DNA of 64,000 nt from DASQYE01 sp036389675 (GCA_036389675.1 DASVWI010000030.1:124001-188000), one strand, 5' to 3'; positions 17,372 through 27,057 are shown, numbered from the stretch's first letter. Notes: generated by a model not told the origin, from the letters alone. Numbers and translations: made by a program.

Positions 17372-18868
17372 ATGATAGCGCTCGATGACAGTGACATGAA
17401 AATCCCCTCCATCCCGAATCTCGTCGCACTGGTTTTCGGGGGTATCATCATTTACGGCGTAATCCGTGCCGTTTTTGTGACCAGTGACTTGCCTTTCCTG
17501 ATGCCCCTTATGGTCGCAGTTCTATCTATCGTTGCTCTTAGCATGTGCAGCACGCGACGTTATCCGATGCTGGGGTTGGCGCGGGTTGGTTTTCACATCG
17601 GGCTATTCGCTTACTTCGTTTCATTTCCTATCCTGTCGCCTGAGAGTGTTGACCCAAGTATTCCAGACGACGTTCATCAAACTATCGGCTTAATGTTACT
17701 GCTTACAGTGGTGGGTTTTGAGGCGGGATATTACTTGAAGAAGGGGAGGCCGCGCATTGCGAGGGACACTGATGAGCCTTTTACGATAGAGCTGAGACAG
17801 CAGAAGTGGCTCTGGCTATGTGTCTTTCTTGGAATGGTCGCATGGACGAGTACCTGGCTGGATTCCGCTTACGCGGCGGGGGTTTCGCCTCTTAGCGTTC
17901 TGTTGACCATGCGGGGGGTCGTTGAAGGCGCGCAGGAGGATGCAACACCTCTCTTAGGTCGCTTATCCTACATCTTTAGCAGCGGCCTTTTTCTGGCTGC
18001 CGCTTCGGCGGCCTTGCTTTTAACGTCTGTCAAACGTGTCTCAAAGCTTAGCGCTACCGTCTGCTGGCTGGCCCTTCTGACCTGCGCCCTGCTCGGCTTC
18101 CTGGCCGGTACACGCGCTGTCTTTCTCTACTCGTTCAGCCCGCTCGTGTTGACCTTATGGCTTCGGCTATCTCGCCTGAAAAGTGGACGCATGCTGCGGT
18201 GGGTGCTCATCGGTCTGGCTGGTATAGTGCTTGCGGTGACGTGGGGAGCGATGAGCGCGATGCGCGGCTCGGATATACGGAATTATCAGGGCGGGTTGGA
18301 GGCGATGAACCCTGTGAAGCACATGCAGGGCGCTTTTGATATTTATTCGCAAACGGCGATGATTGTGGAAACATTCCCCGATAAGATCGAGTACGAGTAT
18401 GGGAAATCTCTTATCCCGCTTGTGCTCGGGTGGGTTCCGCGCTCGCTCTGGCCTGATAAGCCTTACCCTTTCAGCATCTTCGCAAACATCATTAGGGGCG
18501 AGACGTTGGAGGACAGATCGGCGAGCATCGCCGTCGGGTTGCCGGGTGAGGGCTACGGGAACTTTGGATTGTTTGGGGTGTTGTTGTGGAGTCTGCTAAT
18601 GGGGCTGGCTTGCCGGGCGGGAGACGATTACGTCGGGCGGCTTCATCCGTCCAATCCGCTGCGTCTATTGCTGGCGGCGACTATATCTATCTGGGCCGCG
18701 ATGATCGTGCGCGGCGGCGTGCCTGAAATGTTTTATATGGGATTGAGCGTCAATATGTTTCCACTGGCGCTGTCGTGGTATCTGTCGCGGAAAAGACGCC
18801 CGCTGTATCGCAATGCTCTCTCGGCTAGAGCGGATGGCGTGCTGCCGACGGAGCAATTGAGCCGTTAA
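17372..18868 (+). CDS. Wzy-like polysaccharide polymerase (multi-pass membrane protein)
   Basis: A 498-residue protein with about a dozen hydrophobic helices. A long polar loop (about residues 310-390, SAMRGSDIRNYQ to ANIIRGE) carries RSLWPDKPYPF, typical of the oligosaccharide repeat-unit polymerase family. ATG 17372 is preferred over ATG 17354 because GGAGG at 17361-17365 lies 6 bases upstream of it and inside the longer reading. It would polymerise flipped repeat units in the periplasm. Confidence 0.8.
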   Translation: MIALDDSDMKIPSIPNLVALVFGGIIIYGVIRAVFVTSDLPFLMPLMVAVLSIVALSMCSTRRYPMLGLARVGFHIGLFAYFVSFPILSPESVDPSIPDDVHQTIGLMLLLTVVGFEAGYYLKKGRPRIARDTDEPFTIELRQQKWLWLCVFLGMVAWTSTWLDSAYAAGVSPLSVLLTMRGVVEGAQEDATPLLGRLSYIFSSGLFLAAASAALLLTSVKRVSKLSATVCWLALLTCALLGFLAGTRAVFLYSFSPLVLTLWLRLSRLKSGRMLRWVLIGLAGIVLAVTWGAMSAMRGSDIRNYQGGLEAMNPVKHMQGAFDIYSQTAMIVETFPDKIEYEYGKSLIPLVLGWVPRSLWPDKPYPFSIFANIIRGETLEDRSASIAVGLPGEGYGNFGLFGVLLWSLLMGLACRAGDDYVGRLHPSNPLRLLLAATISIWAAMIVRGGVPEMFYMGLSVNMFPLALSWYLSRKRRPLYRNALSARADGVLPTEQLSR

Positions 18869-18956
18869 GTATCGTCGAGCTTTCGGGCACGTTGTTAGTT
18901 GCGGGCCGCGAGAGCCTTCTAACCGGACGACCTCACAGATCATCAGAGCGGATTCA

Positions 18957-20132
18957 ATGAACGCCGTGATCTTTTACTCTAAGCTGGCCCCATTCCACTT
19001 TGACCGGCTGGAAGTTGCCGGGAGATTCTGGGCCGAACGCGGCGCGAGCCTGACCTGCATCGAGATAGCCAGAGAGCAGTCCGATTATCAGTGGAGCAGA
19101 AGCCAGTATGTTCCCAGCACCTTCGAGTATCGTACTTTGTACGACGGCGAATACTATGGACTCAAGTACACGGAGCTGAGGCGTGCAATCGTCCGCGCGC
19201 TCGATGAGATTAGACCTGACGTGGCGGTCATCAACGGTTGGGGGCAGAAAGAGTCGCTGGCCGCGCTGGGCTGGTGCTGCCGCCACGATGTCCCGCGCGT
19301 CTTGATTTCCGATAGCCAGTCGATTGACAGGCCCAGAAGCTACTGGAAAGAGATGCTGAAGAAATCCTTGGTCACACGTTTTCAAGCCGGTTTCGCAGGC
19401 GGCACGCCGCACATAAACTATCTGGCGGCGCTCGGCCTGCCCCCGGAGTTTGCGGTCGTCGGATGCGATGTCGTCAATAATGACCTGTTCGCTTCCCCGG
19501 TCAAAAACGAAGGGCGTAACGGCGACGCGGGCGACCAGCGCCCTTTAGAGATTTTGAGCTGCCTGCGCTTTCTAAGCATAAAGAACATCCCGACCGTTCT
19601 GAGAGCCATGGCGCGATTGCGCGTGCCCTGCCGCTGGACACTGGCGGGCGACGGGCCTGAGCGCGAAAACATCCTGCGACTCATCGCGGAGCTTGATTTG
19701 CAGGACCGCGTCAGGCTGCCCGGCTTCGTCGCTTACGAAGCGCTGCCCTCGCTTTTTAAGTCGGCGGATGTTTATCTTCAGCCCAGCCTCTCAGAGCCGT
19801 GGGGGCTGGCCGTGAACGAGGCGCTAGCTTCCGGCGTGCCCGCCATCGTCTCGCGCCAGTGCGGATGCCGTGAGGATTTGATACGCGAGGGCATCAACGG
19901 CTTTACGTTCGACGCGGAATCACCGGACGAGCTGGCCGCCGTACTGGTGAAGATGTGGGAGCGGCGCGCGGACTGGACTGAGATGGGGAAAGCCTCTATG
20001 GAGATTATCAGGCCGTGGTCGCTCGACCTGTTCGCGCGCAATCTGTGGCGGTCGTGTGAGCTGGCACGCGAGCGCGGGCACACGCCCGGCATCGGCGGCC
20101 CGGTCGTGACGCGCCTCTACACTTTGCTTTGA
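18957..20132 (+). CDS. Glycosyltransferase family 4 (GT-B)
   Basis: 391 residues. The C-terminal domain has ILSCLRFLSIKNIPTVLRAMARL (about 199-221), LAGDGPERENILRLI and PSLSEPWGLAVNEALASGVPAIVSRQCGC (about 281-309), the family 4 donor site with its EX7E glutamates. The N-terminal domain lacks a glycine-rich GG loop typical of some GT4 proteins. Preceded by an 88-base gap with no obvious signal. Confidence 0.87.
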   Translation: MNAVIFYSKLAPFHFDRLEVAGRFWAERGASLTCIEIAREQSDYQWSRSQYVPSTFEYRTLYDGEYYGLKYTELRRAIVRALDEIRPDVAVINGWGQKESLAALGWCCRHDVPRVLISDSQSIDRPRSYWKEMLKKSLVTRFQAGFAGGTPHINYLAALGLPPEFAVVGCDVVNNDLFASPVKNEGRNGDAGDQRPLEILSCLRFLSIKNIPTVLRAMARLRVPCRWTLAGDGPERENILRLIAELDLQDRVRLPGFVAYEALPSLFKSADVYLQPSLSEPWGLAVNEALASGVPAIVSRQCGCREDLIREGINGFTFDAESPDELAAVLVKMWERRADWTEMGKASMEIIRPWSLDLFARNLWRSCELARERGHTPGIGGPVVTRLYTLL

Positions 20133-20157
20133 GCATCAGCGGTCGGCTTGTTGTCGC

Positions 20158-21336
20158 ATGAGAATATTGCACGTCATACCAGACCTTAAGCCTGAAAGGG
20201 GTGGGCCAAGCCGCGCTATACCAGACCTCTGCCTTGCGCTTGCGGAGACCGGGACGGAGGTGACGCTCTACAGCACATATGAGCCGGGAGAGCCTTTGAC
20301 GATTGACCTGGAGCGCGTGCCTTACGAAGTCTCTCTATTCAACTCGAAGACGGGGCTGATCGTAGCTGCCTGGAATCTATCTGCACAGATCGCGTCCAAT
20401 TCCGGGCAATTCGACCTCGTTCATATTCACAGCTTATGGAATCCTGTGGCGACTCTGGCGGCGTTGGGCGCACGGCGCGCGCGCCTTCCTTACGTCTTAG
20501 CGCCGAGGGGGATGCTGGATGACACTTGCCTCGGTCGGCGGCACAATCTCAAACGCCTGTATGCCGCGCTCTTTGAAAGGCGGACGGTGGAGGGCGCGTC
20601 GCTCCTGCACTTTCTAAGCGAATCGGAGGCGGAAAGCACGCGCATTAAATGGTTCCGTTTTCCCAGACACTTCGTCGCCCCGAACGGTATTCACCTGACA
20701 CGCTCAGCAATCGAGCGCGGCTCGTTTAGCCGCAGCTTTCCGAAGCTGAAAGACCGGCAGTTGATGCTCTACCTGGGCAGGCTGCATCCCATCAAAGGAC
20801 TCGATTTGCAGTTGAAGGCTTTGAGCAAACTGGTCAGGAGCAATCCGCGGATAATGTGGGTGCTGATTGGGCCGGACGATGGTGAGTGGCCGCGTCTACA
20901 GAGGGCGATTCGTGAGATGGGCCTCGAAGAGAACGCGCTCTGGGTTGGGCCAATGATGGGGCAGGAGCGGCTGGCAGCGCTGGCGGAAGCGGACGTGGTC
21001 GTGCAAACCTCATTTTATGAATGCTTTTCAATGACCGTTAGCGAGGCGCTGGCGGTCGGCGCGCCGCTCGTGATCACAGACACGGTGCATCGCCCGGAGG
21101 TAGAGCGCGAAGGCGCTGGGCGGGTCGTCAGTCGCGATGCAGATGAGTTAGCCAGCGCCGTCGAGGAGATATTGCGCTCGCCTGAGAGGGCCGAGTCAAT
21201 GCGCGCCGCTGGCCGAAGCTTCGCTGCCCGGAGCATGACGTGGGAGCGGGTCGCCCTTAATCTGAATGCTGTTTATAAAGAGTTGCTCGACGGCGCTGCG
21301 ATGCCGAATGAATTGCGTGATGCCTGTAATGCGTAA
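20158..21336 (+). CDS. Glycosyltransferase family 4 (GT-B)
   Basis: 392 residues. MRILHVIPDLKPERGGPSRAI is the acceptor-domain start with the conserved glycine pair. HIHSLWNPVATLAALGARRA, LAPRGMLDDTCL and LYLGRLHPIKGLDLQLKAL (about 202-220) follow, then FYECFSMTVSEALAVGAPLVITD with the EX7E pattern. This LAPRGML subgroup is frequent in capsule and colanic-acid-like loci. It begins 25 bases after the previous transferase. Confidence 0.9.
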   Translation: MRILHVIPDLKPERGGPSRAIPDLCLALAETGTEVTLYSTYEPGEPLTIDLERVPYEVSLFNSKTGLIVAAWNLSAQIASNSGQFDLVHIHSLWNPVATLAALGARRARLPYVLAPRGMLDDTCLGRRHNLKRLYAALFERRTVEGASLLHFLSESEAESTRIKWFRFPRHFVAPNGIHLTRSAIERGSFSRSFPKLKDRQLMLYLGRLHPIKGLDLQLKALSKLVRSNPRIMWVLIGPDDGEWPRLQRAIREMGLEENALWVGPMMGQERLAALAEADVVVQTSFYECFSMTVSEALAVGAPLVITDTVHRPEVEREGAGRVVSRDADELASAVEEILRSPERAESMRAAGRSFAARSMTWERVALNLNAVYKELLDGAAMPNELRDACNA

Positions 21337-21339
21337 AGT

Positions 21340-22191
21340 GTGCGGCGGGGTGTGAACGAATTGACGAGCGATAACGGAGACGGGGTCTTGGAGCGCGGGC
21401 TCGCTGAGCGCTTGAGGCGTGTGACCCCTCTGATTCTCACCTACAATGAGTCTCCGAACATCGCCCGGACTCTCGAATCGTTGCGCTGGGCCGAGCGCGT
21501 CGTGATCGTTGACTCCGGTTCGACGGATGATACCGAACAGCTCGCCAAAAGCTATCCGAATGTCTGCTGGCATGTGCGTCCCTTCGATTGCTATCGAGAA
21601 CAATGGCAATACGGGATAAGCAATACGGAGATCGGGACTGATTATGTTCTGGCGCTGGACGCCGACATGGTTATGCCGGAGATATTCGTCAGGGAGCTGG
21701 GCGATAAATTCCTGAGTCACGATTTCAAGGGAGGCATAGTGCCCTTCAAGTATCTGATAATGGGCCGTGCATTGTCCGGCTCAGTCCTCACGCCGCAGTT
21801 GCGTCTATTCAATCGCAGGGAGGTCGAAGTCGGGCAGGATGGGCATAAGCATCAGTTTCGGGTCGGGAATAATGTCTACAGATTCAAAGCCCCGCTGCTG
21901 CATGATGACCGTAAGCCTCTCGAACGCTGGATAAGTTCCCAGCTCTCATATTCACGGCTCGAAGCCGAAAAGCTGCGCTCCGGTACTCCGACACGCTGGC
22001 GAGATCAGGTGCGCTCCTTCGGGTTGATGCCGCCGATAGCCGCCGCTCTGGCCTACATACGTGCGGGCGGCCCATTCCGTGGAAAGGCGGCGGCGCGTTA
22101 TGCCTATGAGCGCGCAACATACGAGTGTTTGCTCGCGATTAGATTACAGTCGGATTCAAACAGGGATGGACAGGATGAAGAAAAGAGATGA
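21340..22191 (+). CDS. Glycosyltransferase family 2 (WaaE-like)
   Basis: 283 residues from GTG 21340. The GT-A signature is complete: TPLILTYNESPNIARTLESL (about 29-48), VVIVDSGSTDDTEQLA and the metal-binding LALDADMVMPE (about 105-115). It resembles the WaaE/KdtX group of lipopolysaccharide-core and capsule enzymes. The last 13 residues and the stop are encoded by the second copy of the nested repeat (from 22153), as with the FkbM gene at 8054. Confidence 0.87.
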   Translation: MRRGVNELTSDNGDGVLERGLAERLRRVTPLILTYNESPNIARTLESLRWAERVVIVDSGSTDDTEQLAKSYPNVCWHVRPFDCYREQWQYGISNTEIGTDYVLALDADMVMPEIFVRELGDKFLSHDFKGGIVPFKYLIMGRALSGSVLTPQLRLFNRREVEVGQDGHKHQFRVGNNVYRFKAPLLHDDRKPLERWISSQLSYSRLEAEKLRSGTPTRWRDQVRSFGLMPPIAAALAYIRAGGPFRGKAAARYAYERATYECLLAIRLQSDSNRDGQDEEKR

Positions 22192-22307
22192 GGCACAGGC
22201 TAGTGCGGCCCGCTTAAGCCGGGCGGGTTTGCTCACGTGTAGCCGCCCGCGACCTTTGGCTGTACTGACCTCTCTTATCCTGTCCATCCCTGTTAATTCT
22301 TTTCCTG
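22153..22307. repeat. Nested inverted-repeat element, copy 2
   Basis: The left arm GATTCAAACAGGGATGGACAGGAT (22153-22176) pairs with ATCCTGTCCATCCCTGTT (about 22277-22294), followed by AATTCTTTTCCTG. The inner right part (CGCCCGCGACCTTTGGCTGTACTGACCTC...) matches copy 1 almost base for base across about 49 positions. The inner left arm has decayed. Relative to copy 1 the outer ends are exchanged, but the inner segment is not. It lies between the GT2 and carbamoyltransferase genes. Confidence 0.85.
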
Positions 22308-22345
22308 CTTGTCGTAGAGATCGCTGAGACCGGGAGAACTGAAGA

Positions 22346-24121
22346 GTGCTTGTTCTGGGGATCAATGCCTATCATGGTGATGCTGCCGCCGCGATTGTCC
22401 GTGACGGTCAATTGATCGCGGCTGTTGAGGAGGAGCGCTTTAATCGCTGCAAGCACTGCGCCGGATTTCCGTCGGAGTCAATCAGGTATTGCCTGCGCGC
22501 GGCGGGCACAGCAATCGAAGAGGTGGAACATATAGGCATCTCGCGCGACCCGTCGGCCCACCTGCACAAGAAGATTCTGTTCGCCGCTACGAGAGCCGCC
22601 AAAAGCGTCGGCGGGTTTGAGCGCTCGCGCAACCAGGCGGGCGGGCGCGGGATTCTGGGGGCTGTGACGGAGCGGCTGGCGAATACGGCGAAGGTGCGAA
22701 GCCTGAAAGATGAGCTGGCGAAGACCCTGTGCGTGTCGAAGGGCGATCTTCAAGCGCAGTTTCATAACATAGAGCATCACAGGGCACACCTCGCCAGCTC
22801 ATTCTTCGTCTCGCCCTTTGAGCGCGCGGCGCTTCTCTCCATCGACGGCTTCGGCGACTTCATCTCAACGATGTGGGCCGCAGGAGAGGGGAACAGTATC
22901 GAGGTGCTGGGGCAGGTCGAGTATCCGCACTCGACGGGGATTGTTTACACGGCGACGACGCAGTTCCTTGGCTTCCCGCATTATGGCGACGAGGGGAAGG
23001 TGATGGGGCTCGCGCCTTACGGCGTGCCGCGCTATATAGAAGAGTTCCGCGACATCATACGCACGGACGAGGGCGGGCGTTTTCGCGTGAGCCTCGAATA
23101 CTTCCGCCATCATACGGAGGGCGTCGAGATGAGCTGGGACGGAGGCTCGCCCGCTATCGGTCGTATCTTCTCCGACGAGTACGCCGAACGATTTGGCCCG
23201 CCGCGCGAGAATGGAGCGCCGCTCACTAATCGCGAATGTGACATCGCGGCGAGCCTGCAAAAGCGGCTCGAAGAGGTCGCCTTTCATATTCTGAATCACC
23301 TGCACGAGCTGACTGGTCTGACCGATCTGGGTCTCTCCGGCGGCGTCGCTTACAACTCCGTGATGAATGGTAAGATACTGCTCAACACGCCGTTTCGCCG
23401 CATCTTCGTCCAGCCAGCCGCCGGCGACAGCGGAACAGCCGTCGGCGTCTGCTATCAAATCTACAACGGCCTTCTTGACCGCGAGCGCTCTTTCGTGATG
23501 GAGGGCGCTGACACAGGGCCGGAGTTCTCGGATGCGGAGCTGCGCGCCGCGCTCGAACGAAGCGGGCTCTGCTACGAAACCTATGCTGAGAGGGAAACGA
23601 CGCGCCGCGCTGCTCTGGACATAGCGGGCGGTGCGGTCGTCGGCTGGTTTCAGGGGCGCATGGAGTTTGGCCCCCGCGCTCTGGGGAATCGCTCGATCAT
23701 AGTTGACCCGCGCCGCGCCGATATGAAGCAGCTACTCAACGAGCGTATCAAGAAGCGCGAGCCGTTTCGTCCCTTCGCCCCGTCAATCCTAGAGGAGCGG
23801 GTCGGCGACTACTTCGAACAGACGCACCCCGCTCCGACAATGCTCATGGTCTACCAGATCAGACCGGAGAAGCGCGCTTTGATTCCGGCGGTCACACACG
23901 TCGACGGCTCCGGTCGGCTACAGACCGTCTCGGCGAAAGTCAATCCGCGCTATCACCGGCTCATCTCGGATTTCGGCGCTCTGTCCGGCGTGCCCATCGT
24001 GCTCAATACGTCCTTTAACGAAAACGAGCCCATCGTCTGCACGCCGCGCGATGCCATAGATTGCTTTATGAAAACGCGTATGGATGTGCTCTATCTGGGC
24101 AATCATGCTGTCAGGCGGTAA
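22346..24121 (+). CDS. Carbamoyltransferase (NodU/CmcH family)
   Basis: 591 residues. The N-terminal Kae1-like domain begins VLGINAYHGDAAAAIVRDG and contains EHHRAHLASSF (about 136-146) and ALLSIDGFGD. The C-terminal domain has the family hallmark GRMEFGPRALGNRSII (about 435-450) and EPFRPFAPSIL. It transfers a carbamoyl group from carbamoyl phosphate to a hydroxyl, here probably of a polysaccharide sugar, adding to the methyl decorations. It starts at GTG 22346 after the repeat element. Confidence 0.92.
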   Translation: MLVLGINAYHGDAAAAIVRDGQLIAAVEEERFNRCKHCAGFPSESIRYCLRAAGTAIEEVEHIGISRDPSAHLHKKILFAATRAAKSVGGFERSRNQAGGRGILGAVTERLANTAKVRSLKDELAKTLCVSKGDLQAQFHNIEHHRAHLASSFFVSPFERAALLSIDGFGDFISTMWAAGEGNSIEVLGQVEYPHSTGIVYTATTQFLGFPHYGDEGKVMGLAPYGVPRYIEEFRDIIRTDEGGRFRVSLEYFRHHTEGVEMSWDGGSPAIGRIFSDEYAERFGPPRENGAPLTNRECDIAASLQKRLEEVAFHILNHLHELTGLTDLGLSGGVAYNSVMNGKILLNTPFRRIFVQPAAGDSGTAVGVCYQIYNGLLDRERSFVMEGADTGPEFSDAELRAALERSGLCYETYAERETTRRAALDIAGGAVVGWFQGRMEFGPRALGNRSIIVDPRRADMKQLLNERIKKREPFRPFAPSILEERVGDYFEQTHPAPTMLMVYQIRPEKRALIPAVTHVDGSGRLQTVSAKVNPRYHRLISDFGALSGVPIVLNTSFNENEPIVCTPRDAIDCFMKTRMDVLYLGNHAVRR

Positions 24122-24146
24122 TTTATAATCTCCGCTTTAAGAGTTG

Positions 24147-25427
24147 ATGCGTCTTATTATTCTTAACCAGTTTTTCTATCCAGACCATTCGGCGACGAGC
24201 CAGTTGATGACTGAGCTGGCGGAGAGTCTGGCGGAGCGCGGCGTGGGGGTCACGGCGCTTGCCGGTCGTGGTCGCTACAATGGAGGGGAGCGACTGTCTC
24301 CGTATGAAGACTATAAAGGGGTGCGCGTTGAGCGCGCACGGGCCACGAGTTATGGGAAGGGTAATGTCTTAGGCAGGCTATCCGATTACCTGTCCTTTTA
24401 CGTGGGGGCTACGTGGAAGCTTTCGCGCATGCCGCATCATGACATAGTGATGGCGCTCACGACGCCGCCGCTGATCGGTCTCGTCGCTCTCGTCATCGGG
24501 CACATGAGGGGCATGCGTGTGGTGGCCCTGGTTCAGGATGTGTATCCGGATATCGCCGTGGCTCTGGGCACACTCGGCAAGCGTAGCCCTGCGACACTGT
24601 TTTTAGATTACCTGAGTCGCCTGATACTACAGAGGGCGGACAGAATCATAGTGCTCGGCGAGTGTATGAGGGAGCGTGTGGCGGCCAAGGTCTCGGGCGA
24701 TGCGTTGGAAAATATAGATGTCATTCACAACTGGGCGGATGGAGCAGCGATTAAGCCTCTGGGGACGGAGGCCAACCCTTTTATCGCAGAGCACGACCTG
24801 CAGGGACGCTTTGTCGTGCTCTTTTCCGGAAACCTCGGACGCGTTAACGAGTTCGAGACTACTCTCGGCGCGGCCCGGAGCCTGCGCGATCGTGGCGATA
24901 TAATTTTTCTCTTCATAGGCGACGGCACGAAGGCCGTCGAGATAGAGCGCTACGCGCGCGCAAACGCTCTGGACAATATTCGCATGTTGCCGTACCAGTC
25001 GCGCGGCATGCTTCCGTTTAGTCTCGGCGCGGGCCACGCATCGCTCGTCACGCTGGCTGACGGCTTGGCCGGCCTGAGCGTGCCCAGTAAAACATACGCC
25101 ATCCTCGCAGCCGGTCGGCCAGTGCTTTTCGTCGGAGATCGCCGCAGCGATGTGGCCCGCATGGTGAGAGAGAACGGATGCGGTGAGGTGGTCGCGGCGG
25201 GCGATTGCGAGAGATTGGCGTTCGTCATCGAAGACTGGTCGGCAGACCGGGAAAAGGTCGAAGCGATGGGCCGACGCGCCCGCGCTCTCTTTGAAGCGAG
25301 CTTTGATCGTCCTCGCGCCGTGAATGCTTATCTGGAAGCGTTCGCCAAATGTCTGAGCGATAGTCCGCAGCATGCCGAAGAACCGCCCCGAGTCGGCTTG
25401 CCCTTAGGCGAAAGGACAAAGCCATGA
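24147..25427 (+). CDS. WbuB-type glycosyltransferase family 4
   Basis: 426 residues. The N-terminus LIILNQFFYPDHSATSQLMTELAESLAERG is the WbuB/WcaI-like signature. ALVQDVYPDIAVALG, IHNWADG and VLFSGNLGRVNEFETTL follow, and GLAGLSVPSKTYAILAAGRPVLFVG closes the donor site. ATG 24147 lies directly after an in-frame TTG at 24144. Its stop overlaps the start of the WecA-like gene by four bases (ATGA), so the two are translationally coupled. Confidence 0.9.
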   Translation: MRLIILNQFFYPDHSATSQLMTELAESLAERGVGVTALAGRGRYNGGERLSPYEDYKGVRVERARATSYGKGNVLGRLSDYLSFYVGATWKLSRMPHHDIVMALTTPPLIGLVALVIGHMRGMRVVALVQDVYPDIAVALGTLGKRSPATLFLDYLSRLILQRADRIIVLGECMRERVAAKVSGDALENIDVIHNWADGAAIKPLGTEANPFIAEHDLQGRFVVLFSGNLGRVNEFETTLGAARSLRDRGDIIFLFIGDGTKAVEIERYARANALDNIRMLPYQSRGMLPFSLGAGHASLVTLADGLAGLSVPSKTYAILAAGRPVLFVGDRRSDVARMVRENGCGEVVAAGDCERLAFVIEDWSADREKVEAMGRRARALFEASFDRPRAVNAYLEAFAKCLSDSPQHAEEPPRVGLPLGERTKP

Positions 25428-27031
25428 ATACCTACCTGACGCTCTTTATGCTGGCGCTCACGCTGTCGCTGGTCGTCACGCCCGTGCTGCGACGCGTGTG
25501 CGAGCGCTACGGCTGGGTCGACCAGCCGCACGAGCACCGCAGAATTCATAGCCGCGCCATACCACGCCTCGGCGGAGTGTCGATCTATCTCGCCACCGTC
25601 ATCACGTTATCGACGCTCACGCTCTTCGATAATCTGGTCACACAAACGCTGCGCGCCCAGAGTGGAAGGCTGCTCGTTGTGCTGTTTCCGGCAACGCTGC
25701 TGCTGCTGTTCGGGATTTACGATGACCTGCGAAACACCAGCCCGAAGTTAAAGCTGTTGGCCCAGACCTTGGCCGCCATTCTGTTTTATGAGCTGGGCGG
25801 ACGCATCGAAGGGCTCTCCGTGCCTTTCGTCGGCTCCGTGGAGCTGCCTCATGTGGTGGGGCTGGCTCTGACCATCGTTTGGATAGTGGGCATCAGCAAC
25901 GCATTTAATCTGATCGACGGGATGGACGGGCTGGCGGCGGGCGCGGCCCTGTTCGCTTCGCTCGTGATGCTGGTGATCGCCTTCATCATGGGTAACTCGC
26001 TCGTCATCGTCTTCACGCTCGTGCTTTCGGGCACGCTCATAGGCTTTCTGCGCTACAACTTCAACCCGGCCTCTATCTTTCTGGGAGACTCCGGCTCGCT
26101 GTTCGTCGGGTTTATGCTGGCCGCCCTGGCCGTGCAGGGGATGCAGAAAGCCTCCACGGCCATCGCGGTCGCCATCCCTTTAATGGCCTTCGCCCTGCCC
26201 GTCATCGATACGGGATTTACGGTCGTGCGCCGCCTCCTGAGCGGGCGGCCAGTGTTTCAAGGCGACAGGGAGCATATTCATCACATGCTGTTAGCACGCG
26301 GCTGGTCGCAGCGCCGCGTGGCCTTTGCGCTTTATGGCGTCTGTGCGCTCTTTGGTTTAATGGCCCTGCTTTTCACCAGCGATACGGGAGCACGCGCGAC
26401 GGGGCTGCTGCTTGTGGTCACAGGGGCCGCGGTGGTGCTGGCGCTCGGTCGCCTTCGTTATCACGAAGTTGACGAGATCAGGGCGAGCCTCAAGCGTAAT
26501 TTCGCCCTGACCAGCCGGCGGCAGCGCGCCATACATAACCTGCAAATCCGTCGCTCGTGTCGCGCGCTCGGTAAGGCTTCCAACCTCGCGGAGCTTTTCG
26601 ATGCCGTCGCGGAGATGCTCGAATGCGGCGAGTTTGTTTGCGCCGTCGCCGGGATCGGCGTGGCCGCGGATGATTCCGGGAATCAGCAGATGCTGGCGCG
26701 GGAGCAGGCGCTGCGTCCTCTCAGGAATGTGGAGATGCGCGCCGGCCTGATTCACTGGTCCTGGACGCGCGAGCCTGCCGCGCCGAAAATCGTTTTGGAA
26801 CGAAATCATCTCTGGTCTCTGCGTCTGCCGCTCGTCACGGACGGGGGCGATTGGGGCTACCTCAACCTTTATCGCGAGCTGGATAAGGGCGCTCCTCTTC
26901 TTGATATCAGCTATCTCTGCACGCTGTTCCAGATGCAGTTGGCGAAGGCCACCGAGAGAGTGTTCATCGCCAGGGACAGGGAAGAGCCAGACGCCCGGTT
27001 TGAAGTGATGACGACATCCTTCGGAGACTGA
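25424..27031 (+). CDS. WecA/TagO-like undecaprenyl-phosphate sugar-1-phosphate transferase with C-terminal extension
   Basis: 535 residues. The first about 340 are a multi-pass MraY/WecA domain that attaches the first sugar-1-phosphate to undecaprenyl phosphate. Catalytic and metal motifs are all visible: GIYDDLRN (about 96-103), NAFNLIDGMDGLAAG (159-173), FLGDSGSLFVGF (219-230) and the His motif DREHIHHM (about 281-288). Residues about 345-535 form a soluble extension with a GAF-like feel (LAELFDAVAEML... LPLVTDGGDWGYLNLYREL), absent from ordinary WecA of about 350 residues. It probably begins the repeat unit of this locus. Confidence 0.9.
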   Translation: MNTYLTLFMLALTLSLVVTPVLRRVCERYGWVDQPHEHRRIHSRAIPRLGGVSIYLATVITLSTLTLFDNLVTQTLRAQSGRLLVVLFPATLLLLFGIYDDLRNTSPKLKLLAQTLAAILFYELGGRIEGLSVPFVGSVELPHVVGLALTIVWIVGISNAFNLIDGMDGLAAGAALFASLVMLVIAFIMGNSLVIVFTLVLSGTLIGFLRYNFNPASIFLGDSGSLFVGFMLAALAVQGMQKASTAIAVAIPLMAFALPVIDTGFTVVRRLLSGRPVFQGDREHIHHMLLARGWSQRRVAFALYGVCALFGLMALLFTSDTGARATGLLLVVTGAAVVLALGRLRYHEVDEIRASLKRNFALTSRRQRAIHNLQIRRSCRALGKASNLAELFDAVAEMLECGEFVCAVAGIGVAADDSGNQQMLAREQALRPLRNVEMRAGLIHWSWTREPAAPKIVLERNHLWSLRLPLVTDGGDWGYLNLYRELDKGAPLLDISYLCTLFQMQLAKATERVFIARDREEPDARFEVMTTSFGD

Positions 27032-27057
27032 AATTCCAATGGCGACGAAGAAGGTTG

